From the NCBI GenBank assembly GCA_964569085.1, contig CAZMTA010000010.1, forward strand, positions 60,219 to 124,218: a DNA stretch of 64,000 nucleotides, written 5' to 3'. This document shows positions 51,763-62,091 of the stretch, piece by piece (position 1 is the first letter of the stretch; each line of letters begins with the position of its first letter). Under the pieces are notes generated by a model. It made no database searches, had not been told where the DNA came from, and worked only from the letters and a program-made list of their open reading frames with translations. The position numbers and the translations under genes were made by a program. Source of the stretch: JAJCZZ01 sp964569085. GTDB taxonomy: Bacteria; Gemmatimonadota; Gemmatimonadetes; Longimicrobiales; Gaopeijiaceae.

Positions 51763-53325
51763 ATGGACCGCGACGACGCCCTCCGACGCATCCGCGAGCA
51801 CGACGAGCCCTGGGACGTGGTCGTGGTGGGCGGAGGCGCCACCGGCGTCGGCGTGGCCCTCGACGCCGCCGCCCGGGGCCACGACGTGGTCCTCTTCGAG
51901 CAGAGCGACTTCGGGAAGGGCACCTCCACCCGCTCCACCAAGCTCGTGCACGGGGGCGTGCGCTACCTCCAGCAGGGGAACGTGCCCCTGGTCATGGAGG
52001 CGCTGAAGGAGCGGGGCATCCTCCGGAACAACGCGCCCCACCTGGTCCACGACCTCCCCTTCGTGGTCCCGAACTACAAGTGGTGGGAGGCGCCCTTCTA
52101 CGGCATCGGGATGAAGGTCTACGACGTCCTGGCCGGGAAGTACGGCTTCGGGCAGTCGAAGAACCTCTCGCTGGAGGAGACCCTCGAGCGCATCCCCAAC
52201 ATCCAGACCGACGGGCTCAAGGGCGGCGTCCTCTACCACGACGGACAGTTCGACGACGCCCGCCTCCTGGTGGCGCTGGCCCGGACGGCCCACGAGCAGG
52301 GCGCCGCGCTGGTGAACTACGCGCCCGTGACGGGCCTCCTCAAGGACGGCGACGGCTTCGTGTCCGGGGTGGAGGCGCGGGACGCCGAGACGGACGAGCG
52401 CTTCTCGGTCGGCGCGCGGGTGGTGGTGAACGCCACCGGCGCCTTCTCCGACGGCGTGCGCCGCATGGACGAGCCGACCGCCCGTCCCATCATCCGGCCC
52501 TCCCAGGGCGTCCACATCGTCCTGGACCGCTCCTTCCTGGCCGGCGACGCGGCCATCATGGTCCCCCAGACCGACGACGGACGGGTCCTCTTCGCCATCC
52601 CCTGGCTCGACCGGGTCCTCGTGGGGACCACGGACACGCCGGTGGACGACGTCGAGCTCGAGCCCCGGGCGCTGGAGGAGGAGGTGGCGTTCCTCCTGGA
52701 GCACGCCCGGCGCTACATGGAGAAGGACCCGCAGATCAGCGACATCCTGAGCGTCTTCGCCGGGCTGCGCCCCCTGGTGGCCGCCGACGACACCGAGGAC
52801 ACCGCCGAGATCAGCCGCGAGCATGCGGTCCGCGTGTCGGGCTCGGGCCTGCTCACCATCGCCGGAGGGAAGTGGACGACGTACCGGAAGATGGCCGAGG
52901 ACACGGTGGACCTGGCCCAGACGCTGGGCGACCTGGACACCCGCGAGTGCGTGACGAAGGAGCTCAACGTCCAGGGCTTCCACAAGAACGCCGAGCGCTT
53001 CGGCCGCCTGGCCCCCTTCGGCTCCGACGCGCCCGAGGTGGAGGCGTGCATGGCGGAGAAGGGCGGCTGGGACGCGCCCCTACACCCCCGCCTTGAGCTG
53101 ACCCGGGGCGAGGTGGCCTGGTTCGCCCGGACCGAGATGGCCCGCACCGTGGACGACGTGCTCGCCCGCCGGAGCCGCGCCCTCGTCCTCGACGCCCGGG
53201 CCGCCGCCGAGGCCGCGCCGACGGTGGCCGGCATCCTGGCCGACGAGCTGGGACGGGACGAAGCGTGGGTGCAGGAGCAGGTCCGGAGCTTCCTGGAGAC
53301 GGCGGCGGGGTATGTCCCCGGCTGA
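51763..53325 (+). CDS. glpD: FAD-dependent glycerol-3-phosphate dehydrogenase/oxidase
   Basis: 520 residues from ATG 51763, preceded by AGGAG. A GTG at 51703 with a good GGAGG is an alternative adding 20 residues. FAD-binding VVVVGGGATGVGVALDAAARG is near residue 15, followed by KGTSTRSTKLVHGGVRYLQQG and the late GGKWTTYRKMAEDTV FAD motif. A C-terminal DAO_C-like domain follows. The enzyme oxidises glycerol 3-phosphate to dihydroxyacetone phosphate and passes electrons to quinone. No glpK or glpF is adjacent. It overlaps hrpB by 14 bases. Confidence 0.94.
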   Translation: MDRDDALRRIREHDEPWDVVVVGGGATGVGVALDAAARGHDVVLFEQSDFGKGTSTRSTKLVHGGVRYLQQGNVPLVMEALKERGILRNNAPHLVHDLPFVVPNYKWWEAPFYGIGMKVYDVLAGKYGFGQSKNLSLEETLERIPNIQTDGLKGGVLYHDGQFDDARLLVALARTAHEQGAALVNYAPVTGLLKDGDGFVSGVEARDAETDERFSVGARVVVNATGAFSDGVRRMDEPTARPIIRPSQGVHIVLDRSFLAGDAAIMVPQTDDGRVLFAIPWLDRVLVGTTDTPVDDVELEPRALEEEVAFLLEHARRYMEKDPQISDILSVFAGLRPLVAADDTEDTAEISREHAVRVSGSGLLTIAGGKWTTYRKMAEDTVDLAQTLGDLDTRECVTKELNVQGFHKNAERFGRLAPFGSDAPEVEACMAEKGGWDAPLHPRLELTRGEVAWFARTEMARTVDDVLARRSRALVLDARAAAEAAPTVAGILADELGRDEAWVQEQVRSFLETAAGYVPG

Positions 53326-55924
53326 CGGGGGGGCCGACCCCGGCACCCTCCTCCCCTTCCCCGCCCCGGACCTCCCCGTGGTGGAGGCGCTCCCCGCCCT
53401 CCGCCGCGCCCTGGACGACGAGGGAAGCGCCGTGCTCGTGGCGCCCCCCGGCGCCGGGAAGACGACGCTGGTCCCCCTGGCCCTCCTGGGCGCGGCGTGG
53501 CTCGAGGGGCGGAAGATCCTGGTGCTGGAGCCCCGGCGCCTGGCCACCCGGGCCGCGGCGGCCCGCATGGCGCACCTCCTGGGCGAGGACGACGCCGGCG
53601 GCACCGTCGGCTACCGCATCCGCATGGACACCCGGGTGAGCGGCCGGACGCGCGTCGAGGTGGTGACCGAGGGGGTCCTCACCCGCATGCTCCAGTCCGA
53701 CCCCGCCCTCGCCGAGGTGGGGTGCGTGGTCTTCGACGAGCTCCACGAGCGGAGCATCCACGCGGACGTGGGTCTGGCGATGGCGCTCCAGTGCCGGGAG
53801 CTCCTCCGGCCCGACCTCCGCGTCCTGGCCATGTCCGCCACCCTGGACGCCGAGCCGGTGGCGGCGCTCCTGGGCGGGGAGGGCGGACCGGCCCCGGTGG
53901 TGCGGAGCGAGGGACGCATGTACCGGGTGGAGACGGTGTGGCGGGACACCCCGGTGGACGGGTGGATCGAGCCGCCCACGGTGGCCACCGTCCTGCGGGC
54001 CCTGGACGAGGAGGAGGGGGACGTGCTGGTCTTCCTTCCCGGCACCGGCGAGATCCGCCGCACCGCCGAGCGCCTGGCGGAGGCGGGCGTCCCCCGGGAC
54101 ACCACCGTGCACCCCCTGTACGGGAACCTCTCCCGGGACGCCCAGGACGACGCCATCCGCCCGAGCCCGCCGGGACGCCGGAAGGTCGTGCTGGCCACCT
54201 CCATCGCCGAGACGTCCCTCACCATCGAGGGCGTGCGGGTCGTCGTGGACGCCGGGCTCATGCGGGTGCCCCGCTTCGACCCCGGCACCGGGATGACCCG
54301 GCTGGAGACGCTCCGGGTCACCCGGGACGCGGCGGACCAGCGGCGCGGGCGCGCGGGGCGGCTGGAGCCCGGGGTCTGCTACCGCATGTGGACCGCCGCG
54401 GAGGAGCGGGGCCTCGTGCCGGCGCGCACCCCGGAGATCGTGGAGGCGGACCTGGCCCCCCTGGCGCTGGACCTGGCGGTGTGGGGCGCCGAGCCCGGGG
54501 AGCTCCGCTGGCTCACCCCGCCCCCGGAGTCGGCGTACGCCCAGGCCACCGAGCTCCTCCGGGAGCTGGAGGTCCTGGACGAGGAGGGCGCGGTCACCGA
54601 GCACGGCCGGGCCGTGGCCGGGCTGGGCGTGCACCCCCGGGTGGGGCACATGCTTCTGCGGGCCCGGGAGGAGGGGCTCGACGGAGTGGCCGCGGACCTG
54701 GCGGCGCTCCTGGGGGAGCGGGACGTGCTGCTGGGGTCGGGCCGGGCGCCGGACGCGGACCTGCGGCTGCGCCTGGAGGCGATGCGGCGCGGGCGGAGCC
54801 AGGGCGTGGGTCGGGTCGGCCGGGTGTCGGGGCACGAGGTCCACCGCGGAGGGCTCCACCGGGCGCTCCGGGAAGCCGACCACCTCCGCCGCACCGTGGC
54901 CCAGGCGGCGACCGGCGGGAGCCGGAGGGCCGCGAGGCCGGGCCCCGAAGCGGAGGCCCACGCCGGGCTCCTCCTGGCCTTCGCGTACCCGGATCGGGTG
55001 GGCGCGCGGCGCCCCGGGGAGCGGGGCCGCTACCTCCTGCGCAACGGCCGGGGCGCCGCCTTCCGGGAGGCCCAGTCGCTGGAAGGGGCGGAGTGGCTCG
55101 TGGCCGCGGAGGTCGAGGGACGGGGCCGGGAGGCCCGCATCTTCCGGGCGGCCCCGGTGGACGCCGCCGAGATCGAGGAGGCCTTCCGCGACCAGATCCG
55201 GGAGGTGGAGGAGGTCCGCTGGGACGCCGACGCCGGGCGGGTGCGCGCCTTCCGTCGCCGGAAGCTCGGCGCCCTGGTCCTCTCCGAGGCCCCCCTGGGC
55301 GACGCGGCCCCCCACCTCGTCGCCCGGGGGCTCGTGGAGGGCGTGCGGGAGACCGGCGTGGCCCGCCTCCCGTGGAGCAAGGAGACCGGGCAGCTCAAGG
55401 AACGGCTCCTCTTCCTCCATCGCTGGCAGGGCGACCCCTGGCCCGACACCTCCGACGAGGCCCTGGAGGAGACGCTGGAGGACTGGCTCCTCCCCTTCCT
55501 GTCCGGGATGCGGGCGCTGGACGACCTGAAGCGGGTGGATCTGGCGGAGGCGCTGCTCACCGGCGTCCCGTGGGAGACCCGGGCCCGCCTCGACGAGCTG
55601 GCGCCCACCCACCTCGAGGTGCCCAGCGGAAGCCACGTGCGCATCGACTACTCGGACCCCGACGCCCCGGCGCTGGCGGTGAAGCTCCAGGAGGTCTTCG
55701 GGCTCACCGAGACGCCCCGGATCGGCGGCGGGCGGGTGCCGCTCACCATGAAGCTCCTCTCCCCGGCCCAGCGCCCCGTGCAGGTCACCCAGGACCTCGC
55801 CTCCTTCTGGCGGGACGCCTACTTCGAGGTCCGCAAGGACATGCGGGGGCGGTATCCGAAGCACCCGTGGCCGGAAGATCCGCTGGAGGCGGAGGCGACG
55901 CGGAGGACGAAGCGGCGGCGGTAG
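53312..55924 (+). CDS. hrpB: ATP-dependent helicase HrpB
   Basis: 870 residues. DEAH-type helicase motifs are APPGAGKTT (I), EPRRLATRA (Ia), FDELHERS (II, here DELH), MSATLD (III), the VLVFLPGTGEIRR strand (IV), ATSIAETSLTIEGV (V) and QRRGRAGRLEPG (VI). The HrpB-specific C-terminal domain ends with the usual YPKHPWPEDP segment and a basic tail. The enzyme is an RNA or DNA helicase of uncertain role. Its start lies inside the glpD gene, so the pair is coupled. Confidence 0.94.
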   Translation: MSPADGGADPGTLLPFPAPDLPVVEALPALRRALDDEGSAVLVAPPGAGKTTLVPLALLGAAWLEGRKILVLEPRRLATRAAAARMAHLLGEDDAGGTVGYRIRMDTRVSGRTRVEVVTEGVLTRMLQSDPALAEVGCVVFDELHERSIHADVGLAMALQCRELLRPDLRVLAMSATLDAEPVAALLGGEGGPAPVVRSEGRMYRVETVWRDTPVDGWIEPPTVATVLRALDEEEGDVLVFLPGTGEIRRTAERLAEAGVPRDTTVHPLYGNLSRDAQDDAIRPSPPGRRKVVLATSIAETSLTIEGVRVVVDAGLMRVPRFDPGTGMTRLETLRVTRDAADQRRGRAGRLEPGVCYRMWTAAEERGLVPARTPEIVEADLAPLALDLAVWGAEPGELRWLTPPPESAYAQATELLRELEVLDEEGAVTEHGRAVAGLGVHPRVGHMLLRAREEGLDGVAADLAALLGERDVLLGSGRAPDADLRLRLEAMRRGRSQGVGRVGRVSGHEVHRGGLHRALREADHLRRTVAQAATGGSRRAARPGPEAEAHAGLLLAFAYPDRVGARRPGERGRYLLRNGRGAAFREAQSLEGAEWLVAAEVEGRGREARIFRAAPVDAAEIEEAFRDQIREVEEVRWDADAGRVRAFRRRKLGALVLSEAPLGDAAPHLVARGLVEGVRETGVARLPWSKETGQLKERLLFLHRWQGDPWPDTSDEALEETLEDWLLPFLSGMRALDDLKRVDLAEALLTGVPWETRARLDELAPTHLEVPSGSHVRIDYSDPDAPALAVKLQEVFGLTETPRIGGGRVPLTMKLLSPAQRPVQVTQDLASFWRDAYFEVRKDMRGRYPKHPWPEDPLEAEATRRTKRRR

Positions 55925-56071
55925 GGCGTTCCCGGGGGCCGAGACCGGAGGCGGAGCGCCTCCTCCGGGAACGGCGAAACCGACGGGGAGGAAGGGGCGT
56001 AGGGGCGGGACGAAGGGGGGCGCGTGGGTGCGCGGTCCCCCGTGCTGCCCTCGGGAACGGGATGGGACGGG

Positions 56072-58492
56072 ATGACGGGATTTCTGAAGGACCTGCGCTA
56101 CGCCGGCCGCTCGCTGCGGCGGGCCCCCGGCCTCTCGGCCATCGCCGTCACCGCGCTGGCGCTGGGGATCGGCCTCACGGCCACCATGTTCAGCATCGTG
56201 TACGCGGCGCTCATGCGGGGCCTGCCCTACGAGGACGGGGACCGCATCGTGGTGCTGAATCGCGTGCAGACCGAGAGCGGCGACCGGATGGGCGTGCCGA
56301 GCCAGGACTACGCGGCCTGGAGGGAGCAGCAGGCCTCCTTCAACGACCTGGCGGCCTGGGTCAGCGGCACGATGAACGTCCGCTGGACCGACCGGGCGGA
56401 GCGCTTCAGCGGCGGCTTCTTCACCGCCAACGCCTTCGAGACGCTGGGGGTGGGGCCGGTGCTGGGGCGCACCTTCGGTCCCGAGGAGGACCGGGCGGGA
56501 GCGCCCCTGACCGTCGTCCTCTCCTGGCAGCTCTGGCAGGACCGCTTCGACGGATCCCGGGAGGCCCTGGGCCGCACGGTGCAGGTCAACGGCGAGCCGG
56601 CGGAGATCATCGGCGTCATGCCCGAGGGCTTCCACTTCCCCTCCAACGAGGACCTGTGGGTGCCGCTCCGCGAGGACCCCCTGGCCACCCCGTGGGGCGA
56701 GGGCCGCTACGTCAGCGTCTTCGGCACCCTCCGCCCGGACGTGAGCGCGGACCAGGCCATGGTCCAGATGAACGCCGTGGCGAGCCGCCTCGAGGAGGAG
56801 CACCCCGAGACCAACGAGGGCCTCCGCGTCGAGGTCCGGCCCTTCACCGAGACCGCGGTCGGCGACGAGGCCCGCCCCCTCCTCCTGACCATGCTGGGCG
56901 CCGTGGGGCTCGTCCTCCTCATCGCCTGCGCCAACGTGGCGAACCTCCTGCTGGCGCGGGCCTCGACCCGGACACGGGAGATGGCGGTGCGCACCGCCAT
57001 GGGCGCCCACCGCTGGCGGGTCATGAGCCAGATGGTCGCCGAGGCGGCGGCGCTGGCCCTGGTGGGGGCGGTGCTGGGCACCGGGCTGGCGTGGGTCGGG
57101 GTCGAGCTCTTCGCCAGGGCCGTGGAGGGCACCGATCCCCCGTTCTGGCTGGTCTTCGAGCTGGACGGCGCCATCCTCCTCTTCATCCTCGCCCTGGCCG
57201 TGGTCTCGGCGCTCATCTCCGGCGCCATCCCCGCGTGGAACGCCACCGCCGGCTCGGTGAGCGAGGCCCTCAAGGACGAGTCCCGGGGGTCGTCGAGCCT
57301 GCGCATCGGGCGGCTGAGCCGCTGGCTGGTCGTGGGCGAGCTCGCCCTCTCCGTGGGCCTCCTGGTGGCGGCGGGCCTCATGGTGAAGAGCATCACCACG
57401 CTGAGCCGGTACGAGTACGCCTTCGACACCGAGGAGGTCTTCACCGCCCGCCTCGGCCTCTTCGAGACCGACTACCCGGAGGAGGCGGACCGCCTGCGCT
57501 TCTTCGAGGACGTCCTCGTCCAGATGCGCTCGGCGCCGGGCGTGACGGCGGCGGCCGTGGGGAACGCGCTCCCCGGCGGCGGATCCGGATCCCAGGCCGT
57601 GGCCGTGGAGGGCCGCGCCTACCCCGACGACCTGAGCTACCCCGTGACCCGCCAGGCCGCGGTGAGCCCCGGCTACTTCCGGGTCTTCGGCGTGGAGCCC
57701 CTCCTGGGCCGGACCTTCGAGCAGGGGGACGACGCCGACGCGCTCCCGGTGGCCGTGGTCAACGAGAGCTTCGCCCGCACCCACTTCCCCGACGGCTCGC
57801 CCATGGGGGCCCGCATCCGGGCGGGGCGCGCCGACTCCCAGGAGGAGTGGCGCACGGTGGTCGGGGTGGTCCCCGACCTCTTCATGCAGGGCGTCGGCAA
57901 CCCCACTTCGGGCCCCGAGGGCTACTACGTGCCCATGGCCCAGTCGGACAACCGCTTCATGAGCCTCGCGGCCCGGGGACCGAGCCAGGTCATGACGCTC
58001 TCCGGGCCCATCCGGGAGGCCGTGGCCGCCGTGGACGACGACATCCCCCTCTACTGGGTGAACACCCTCCAGGAGCGCATCGACCAGAACACCTGGATCT
58101 ACAACGTCTTCGGGACGCTCTTCCTGGTGTTCGGCGTGGCGGCGCTCTTCCTGGCCTCCGTGGGGCTGTACGGGGTCATGTCGTTCAGCGTGAGCCGGCG
58201 GACGTCCGAGGTGGGCATCCGGATGGCGCTGGGCGCCGAGGGGGGCCAGGTCCTGGGGCTCATCCTCCGCCAGGGGCTGGGCCAGATCGGCATGGGGCTC
58301 GTCCTCGGCCTCGGCCTGGCCGTCCTCCTCTCCCGGGGGGTGCAGCTCATCCTCTTCCAGGTGAGCCCCAACGACCCGGTGGTGTTCGGCGGGATCGTGC
58401 TCCTCCTGGCGGCGACGGGGCTGCTGGCCTCCCTGGTGCCGGCGCGGAGGGCCACGCGAGTGGATCCGCTGGTGGCGCTCCGGGCCGAGTAG
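56072..58492 (+). CDS. ADOP-type MacB/FtsX ABC permease
   Basis: 806 residues from ATG 56072. The N-terminal pattern FLKDLRYAGRSLRRAPGLSAIAVTALALGIGLTATMFSIVYA marks the duplicated orphan permease family (ADOP, TIGR03434). Two copies of periplasmic MacB core domain plus FtsX domain follow. FtsX 1 lies near 280-410 (LLIACANVANLLLARASTRTREMAVRTAMGA) and FtsX 2 near 680-806 (LYGVMSFSVSRRTSEVGIRMALGA). These proteins carry both halves on one chain and usually have no ATPase gene nearby, as here. Substrate unknown; extrusion of lipopeptide or lipoprotein-like molecules across the envelope is typical of the superfamily. Confidence 0.93.
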   Translation: MTGFLKDLRYAGRSLRRAPGLSAIAVTALALGIGLTATMFSIVYAALMRGLPYEDGDRIVVLNRVQTESGDRMGVPSQDYAAWREQQASFNDLAAWVSGTMNVRWTDRAERFSGGFFTANAFETLGVGPVLGRTFGPEEDRAGAPLTVVLSWQLWQDRFDGSREALGRTVQVNGEPAEIIGVMPEGFHFPSNEDLWVPLREDPLATPWGEGRYVSVFGTLRPDVSADQAMVQMNAVASRLEEEHPETNEGLRVEVRPFTETAVGDEARPLLLTMLGAVGLVLLIACANVANLLLARASTRTREMAVRTAMGAHRWRVMSQMVAEAAALALVGAVLGTGLAWVGVELFARAVEGTDPPFWLVFELDGAILLFILALAVVSALISGAIPAWNATAGSVSEALKDESRGSSSLRIGRLSRWLVVGELALSVGLLVAAGLMVKSITTLSRYEYAFDTEEVFTARLGLFETDYPEEADRLRFFEDVLVQMRSAPGVTAAAVGNALPGGGSGSQAVAVEGRAYPDDLSYPVTRQAAVSPGYFRVFGVEPLLGRTFEQGDDADALPVAVVNESFARTHFPDGSPMGARIRAGRADSQEEWRTVVGVVPDLFMQGVGNPTSGPEGYYVPMAQSDNRFMSLAARGPSQVMTLSGPIREAVAAVDDDIPLYWVNTLQERIDQNTWIYNVFGTLFLVFGVAALFLASVGLYGVMSFSVSRRTSEVGIRMALGAEGGQVLGLILRQGLGQIGMGLVLGLGLAVLLSRGVQLILFQVSPNDPVVFGGIVLLLAATGLLASLVPARRATRVDPLVALRAE

Positions 58493-58544
58493 GCTCCGGG
58501 GCGGGCGGCGGCCCGCGGTCGGTGCGCTCCGGAGGGGCCGTCGC

Positions 58545-59855
58545 TCAGGCGGGTCGAGCCTTCTCGACCCGCCCCCCCACCACCCGGGCCACCAGGGGGG
58601 AGCCCCCCATCCAGTACGCCAGCTCGGCGGGGTGCTCCACGCGCCAGAGGGCCAGGTCCGCCCGCTTCCCCTCCTCCAACGTGCCGAGCTCGTCCTCCAG
58701 GCCCAGCACGCCGGCCGCCGCCCGGGTGACGCCCACCAGGGCCTCGGCGGGGGTGAGGCCGAAGAGCGAGCAGGCCAGCCCCATGGCCAGGAGGGGCGAG
58801 CGGAGGGGCGACGAGCCCGGGTTCAGGTCGGTGGCCACCGCCATGGGCACGCCCAGCTCCCGGAAGGCCTCCACGGGAGGAACCGTGTCGTCCCGGAGGA
58901 AGAGGGCCGCGCCGGGAAGGAGGACGGCGGCGGTGCCCGCCCCGGCCATGGCCTCGGCGCCGGCCCGGGAGGTGTGCTCCAGGTGGTCGGCGGAGCGGGC
59001 GCCGTGGCGCGCGGCGAGGGCGGCGGCCCCCTGGTCCGTGCGCTGGTCGGCGTGGAGGCGGAGGCCCAGCCCGTGGGCCCGGCCGGCCTCGAAGACCCGG
59101 GCGCACTCCTCGGGGGTGAAGGCGATGGCCTCGCAGAAGGCGTCCACCTGGTCGGCGAGCCCACTGCGGGCCGCCTCCGGGATCATCTCGGAGGTGACGA
59201 GGTCCAGGTAGCCGGCCCGGTCGTCGGCGTGCTCCGGCGGGAGGGCGTGGGCGCCCAGGAGCGTCGTGCGGACCCGCACGGGGAGCTCGCGTCCGAGGCG
59301 GCGCGCCACGTCCAGCATGCGGAGCTCGGTGGCCAGGTCCAGCCCGTACCCCGACTTGATCTCCACCGTCGTGACGCCGTGGGCCAGGAGCGTCTCCAGG
59401 CGCGCCCGGGCCGACTCGGCCAGCGCCCCCTCGTCGGCGGCCCGGGTGGCCCGCACCGTGGAGAGGATGCCGCCCCCGGCCCGGGCCAGCTCCTCGTAGG
59501 TGGCGCCGGCCAGGCGCGCCTCCCACTCCTCGACCCGGCTCCCGCCGAAGACGAGGTGGGTGTGGCAGTCGACGAGCCCGGGCGTGAGGCAGGCGCCCCC
59601 GGCGTCCAGCACGGGAAGCGGCTCGGCGGCCCCGGGGCCGCCCGCTCCGTCCTTCCCGTCCCCGTCCCGACCCTCGGCGTTCCAGGGCACCCGGGGCCGG
59701 GCGGCCCACGCCCCCGGGAGCTCGGCCTCGGGCCCGACCCACGCGATCCGCCCGTCCCGCACCGCCACCGCGCCGTCGGCCACCGCCCCCCACGGGTCGG
59801 GGCCGGGGCGGAGGGTGGCAAGCTGCGCGGAGACGACGAGGAGATCGGCGGGCAC
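58545..59855 (-). CDS. hutI: Imidazolonepropionase
   Basis: 436 residues from GTG 59855. Metal site: TPGLVDCHTHLVFGG, then the substrate strands EIKSGYGLDL, RLHADQRTDQ, SADHLEHTS and the aspartate in AVATDLNPGSSP. It hydrolyses 4-imidazolone-5-propanoate to N-formimidoyl-L-glutamate, the third step of histidine breakdown. A Gly/Asp/Lys insert near residues 58-78 is not usual for the family and looks like a flexible loop. It is divergent from hutF, with 98 bp between them, so a shared regulator is likely, although I cannot see a clear HutC dyad. Confidence 0.94.
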   Translation of the reverse strand: MPADLLVVSAQLATLRPGPDPWGAVADGAVAVRDGRIAWVGPEAELPGAWAARPRVPWNAEGRDGDGKDGAGGPGAAEPLPVLDAGGACLTPGLVDCHTHLVFGGSRVEEWEARLAGATYEELARAGGGILSTVRATRAADEGALAESARARLETLLAHGVTTVEIKSGYGLDLATELRMLDVARRLGRELPVRVRTTLLGAHALPPEHADDRAGYLDLVTSEMIPEAARSGLADQVDAFCEAIAFTPEECARVFEAGRAHGLGLRLHADQRTDQGAAALAARHGARSADHLEHTSRAGAEAMAGAGTAAVLLPGAALFLRDDTVPPVEAFRELGVPMAVATDLNPGSSPLRSPLLAMGLACSLFGLTPAEALVGVTRAAAGVLGLEDELGTLEEGKRADLALWRVEHPAELAYWMGGSPLVARVVGGRVEKARPA

Positions 59856-59953
59856 GGCGACTCGAGGGTTGGAGGACGGGGCAAGCCTTCCGCTCGGCCG
59901 GCCCGCGCCCCAATCTACACGCCCGCCGCCCGTGCCACCCCCGCCCCACGTCC

Positions 59954-61330
59954 ATGCGCGACCTCTTCCTGGAACGGGCCCTCCTCCCCGAGGGGTGGGC
60001 CGACGCCGTCCGCCTGGAGATCGACGCCCACGGCTCCGTCGGCTCCGTCCGCCCGGACGCCGACCCCGGCGACGCGGAGCGGGTGCCCGGCGTCGTCGTG
60101 CCCGGCGTGCCCGACCTCCACTCCCACGCCTTCCAGCGGGCGCTGGCCGGCCTCACCGAGCGCGCCTCGCCCGGGGGGGACACCTTCTGGAGCTGGCGCG
60201 AGCGCATGTACGCCTTCCTCCGGGCGCTGGGTCCCGAGGAGGTCGAGGCCGTGGCCGCCCAGCTCTTCACGGAGCTCCTCCGCCACGGCTTCACCGCGGT
60301 GGCCGAGTTCCACTACCTCCGCAACGACCCCGCCGGACGCCCCTACGCCGACCCCGTGGAGATGGCACGGCGGGTGACGGCCGCCGCCGACACGGTCGGG
60401 ATGGGGCTCACCCTTCTTCCGGTGGTCTACACCGCCTCGGGGTTCGGCGGAGAGGCGCCCACCGAGGCGCAGCGACGCTTCACCGCGCCCGTCGAGCGGC
60501 TCCTGGAGGACGTGGCCGTCCTCCGGGCCGACGCGGACGGGAACGGGGACCGGGCCGTGGGCCTCGCCCTCCACTCGCTCCGCGCCGTGCCGCCCGACGC
60601 CATGGCCGAGGCGCTGGCGGGGCTCGAGGCGCTGGACTCCCGGGCACCCGTCCACGTCCACGTGGCCGAGCAGCTCCGGGAGGTGGAGGCGTGCCTGGCC
60701 TGGTCCGGCGCCCGGCCGGTGCGCTGGCTCCTGGACCACGCCCCGGTGGACGCCCGCTGGTGCCTGGTCCACGCCACCCACATGGACGTGGCCGAGGTGG
60801 AGGCCGCGGCGGCCACCGGCGCGGTGGCCGGGCTCTGCCCCACCACCGAGGCCAACCTGGGCGACGGCCTCTTCCCCTACCCCGCGTGGCGGGAGGCCGG
60901 CGGCGCCTGGGGGGTGGGGACCGACTCCCACGTGAGCGCGAGCCCCGCGGCCGAGCTCCGCACGCTGGAGTACGGCCAGCGCCTGACCCTCCGGGAGCGC
61001 AACGTGGCCCCCGGCGCCGCCGACGCCTCCACGGGCCGGACGCTCCTGGAGGCCGCCTGGTCGGGAGGGGCCCAGGCCTGCGGGCGGCCCCTGGGACGGA
61101 TCGAGGCGGGGGCGCGGGCCGACCTGGTGGCTCTGGACGCCGACCACCCCGCCCTGGTGGGCCGGAGCGGAGACGCGGTCCTGGACGCCTGGATCTTCTC
61201 CGGGGAGGACACCCCGGTCCGGGACGTCATGGTGGGCGGGCGCCGGGTGGTGCGGAACGGCCGGCACATCCGTCAGGACGAGGTCCAGGCGCGCTACCGG
61301 GCGGTGGCGCGGAGGCTGAGCGGTGCCTGA
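59954..61330 (+). CDS. hutF: Formimidoylglutamate deiminase
   Basis: 458 residues. Zinc site PGVPDLHSHAFQRALAG, then the substrate motifs TFWSWRERMYAF, PVHVHVAEQLREVEACLAWSG, HATHMDVAEVE, CPTTEANLGDGLFP and the aspartate of GVGTDSHVSASP. HutF turns N-formimidoyl-L-glutamate into N-formyl-L-glutamate, so this organism uses the five-step pathway that ends with HutG-type deformylation. hutG and hutH are not in the window. Overlaps the DUF4386 gene by 8 bases. Confidence 0.94.
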   Translation: MRDLFLERALLPEGWADAVRLEIDAHGSVGSVRPDADPGDAERVPGVVVPGVPDLHSHAFQRALAGLTERASPGGDTFWSWRERMYAFLRALGPEEVEAVAAQLFTELLRHGFTAVAEFHYLRNDPAGRPYADPVEMARRVTAAADTVGMGLTLLPVVYTASGFGGEAPTEAQRRFTAPVERLLEDVAVLRADADGNGDRAVGLALHSLRAVPPDAMAEALAGLEALDSRAPVHVHVAEQLREVEACLAWSGARPVRWLLDHAPVDARWCLVHATHMDVAEVEAAAATGAVAGLCPTTEANLGDGLFPYPAWREAGGAWGVGTDSHVSASPAAELRTLEYGQRLTLRERNVAPGAADASTGRTLLEAAWSGGAQACGRPLGRIEAGARADLVALDADHPALVGRSGDAVLDAWIFSGEDTPVRDVMVGGRRVVRNGRHIRQDEVQARYRAVARRLSGA

Positions 61331-62069
61331 CGGCGGGACGGCCGGGGCGCTGACGCCCGAGGCCCGCCGCCGGTGGGCACGGGTGGCGGGGCTCGGCTAC
61401 CTGGTCATCATCGGGACGGGGATCTTCGGCGAGTTCTTCGTGCGGGGGAGCCTGGTGGTTCCCGGGGACCCGGCCGCCACCGCGGCCGGCATCCTCGCCG
61501 GCGAGTCCCTCTACCGCCTCGGCCTGGCCGCCGAGGTGGTCATGCTCCTGGCCGACGTCCTCCTGGCCGCGGCCCTCTACCTCATCTTCGAGTCGGTGAG
61601 CCGGAGCCTGGCCCTCGTGGCGGCCTTCTTCCGCCTGGCCCACGGAGCGGTCGTGGGGGTGAACCTCCTCAACGCCTGGGGGCCTCTCCTCCTCCTGGGC
61701 GGCGGGGACGCCACCGCGGCCATCCCCCCGGAGCAGCTCCAGGCCCGGGCCCTGATCCTCCTGGAGACCCATGCCTTCGGGTACGCCGTGGGCCTGGCCT
61801 TCTTCGGGGTCCACTGCCTGGCGCTGGGCCTCCTGGTCCTCCGGTCCGGATGGGCCCGGCGGATCCTGGGCGTGCTCCTCCTGGTGGCCGGCGCCGGCTA
61901 CCTCGCCGACACCTTCGCCCGGACGCTCCTCGTCGACTATTCCGCGGTGGAAGGCGTCCTGATCTGGCTCGTCTTCCTCCCGGCCTTCGTGGCCGAGCTC
62001 TCCTTTGCGCTGTGGCTCCTGGCGTCCCGGGTGGGGACCGGGAAGGCCGCGTCGCCGGGCCCTCGCTGA
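61323..62069 (+). CDS. DUF4386 family membrane protein
   Basis: 248 residues from GTG 61323. Six or so transmembrane helices. The first (VAGLGYLVIIGTGIFGEFFVRGSLV) and the ILAGESLYRLGLAAEVVMLLADVLLAAALY stretch match DUF4386. Function unknown. The 8-base overlap with hutF suggests coupling, but the family is not otherwise tied to histidine use. Confidence 0.87.
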   Translation: MPDGGTAGALTPEARRRWARVAGLGYLVIIGTGIFGEFFVRGSLVVPGDPAATAAGILAGESLYRLGLAAEVVMLLADVLLAAALYLIFESVSRSLALVAAFFRLAHGAVVGVNLLNAWGPLLLLGGGDATAAIPPEQLQARALILLETHAFGYAVGLAFFGVHCLALGLLVLRSGWARRILGVLLLVAGAGYLADTFARTLLVDYSAVEGVLIWLVFLPAFVAELSFALWLLASRVGTGKAASPGPR

Positions 62070-62091
62070 CCTTCCGAGAAAGGAGCATTCC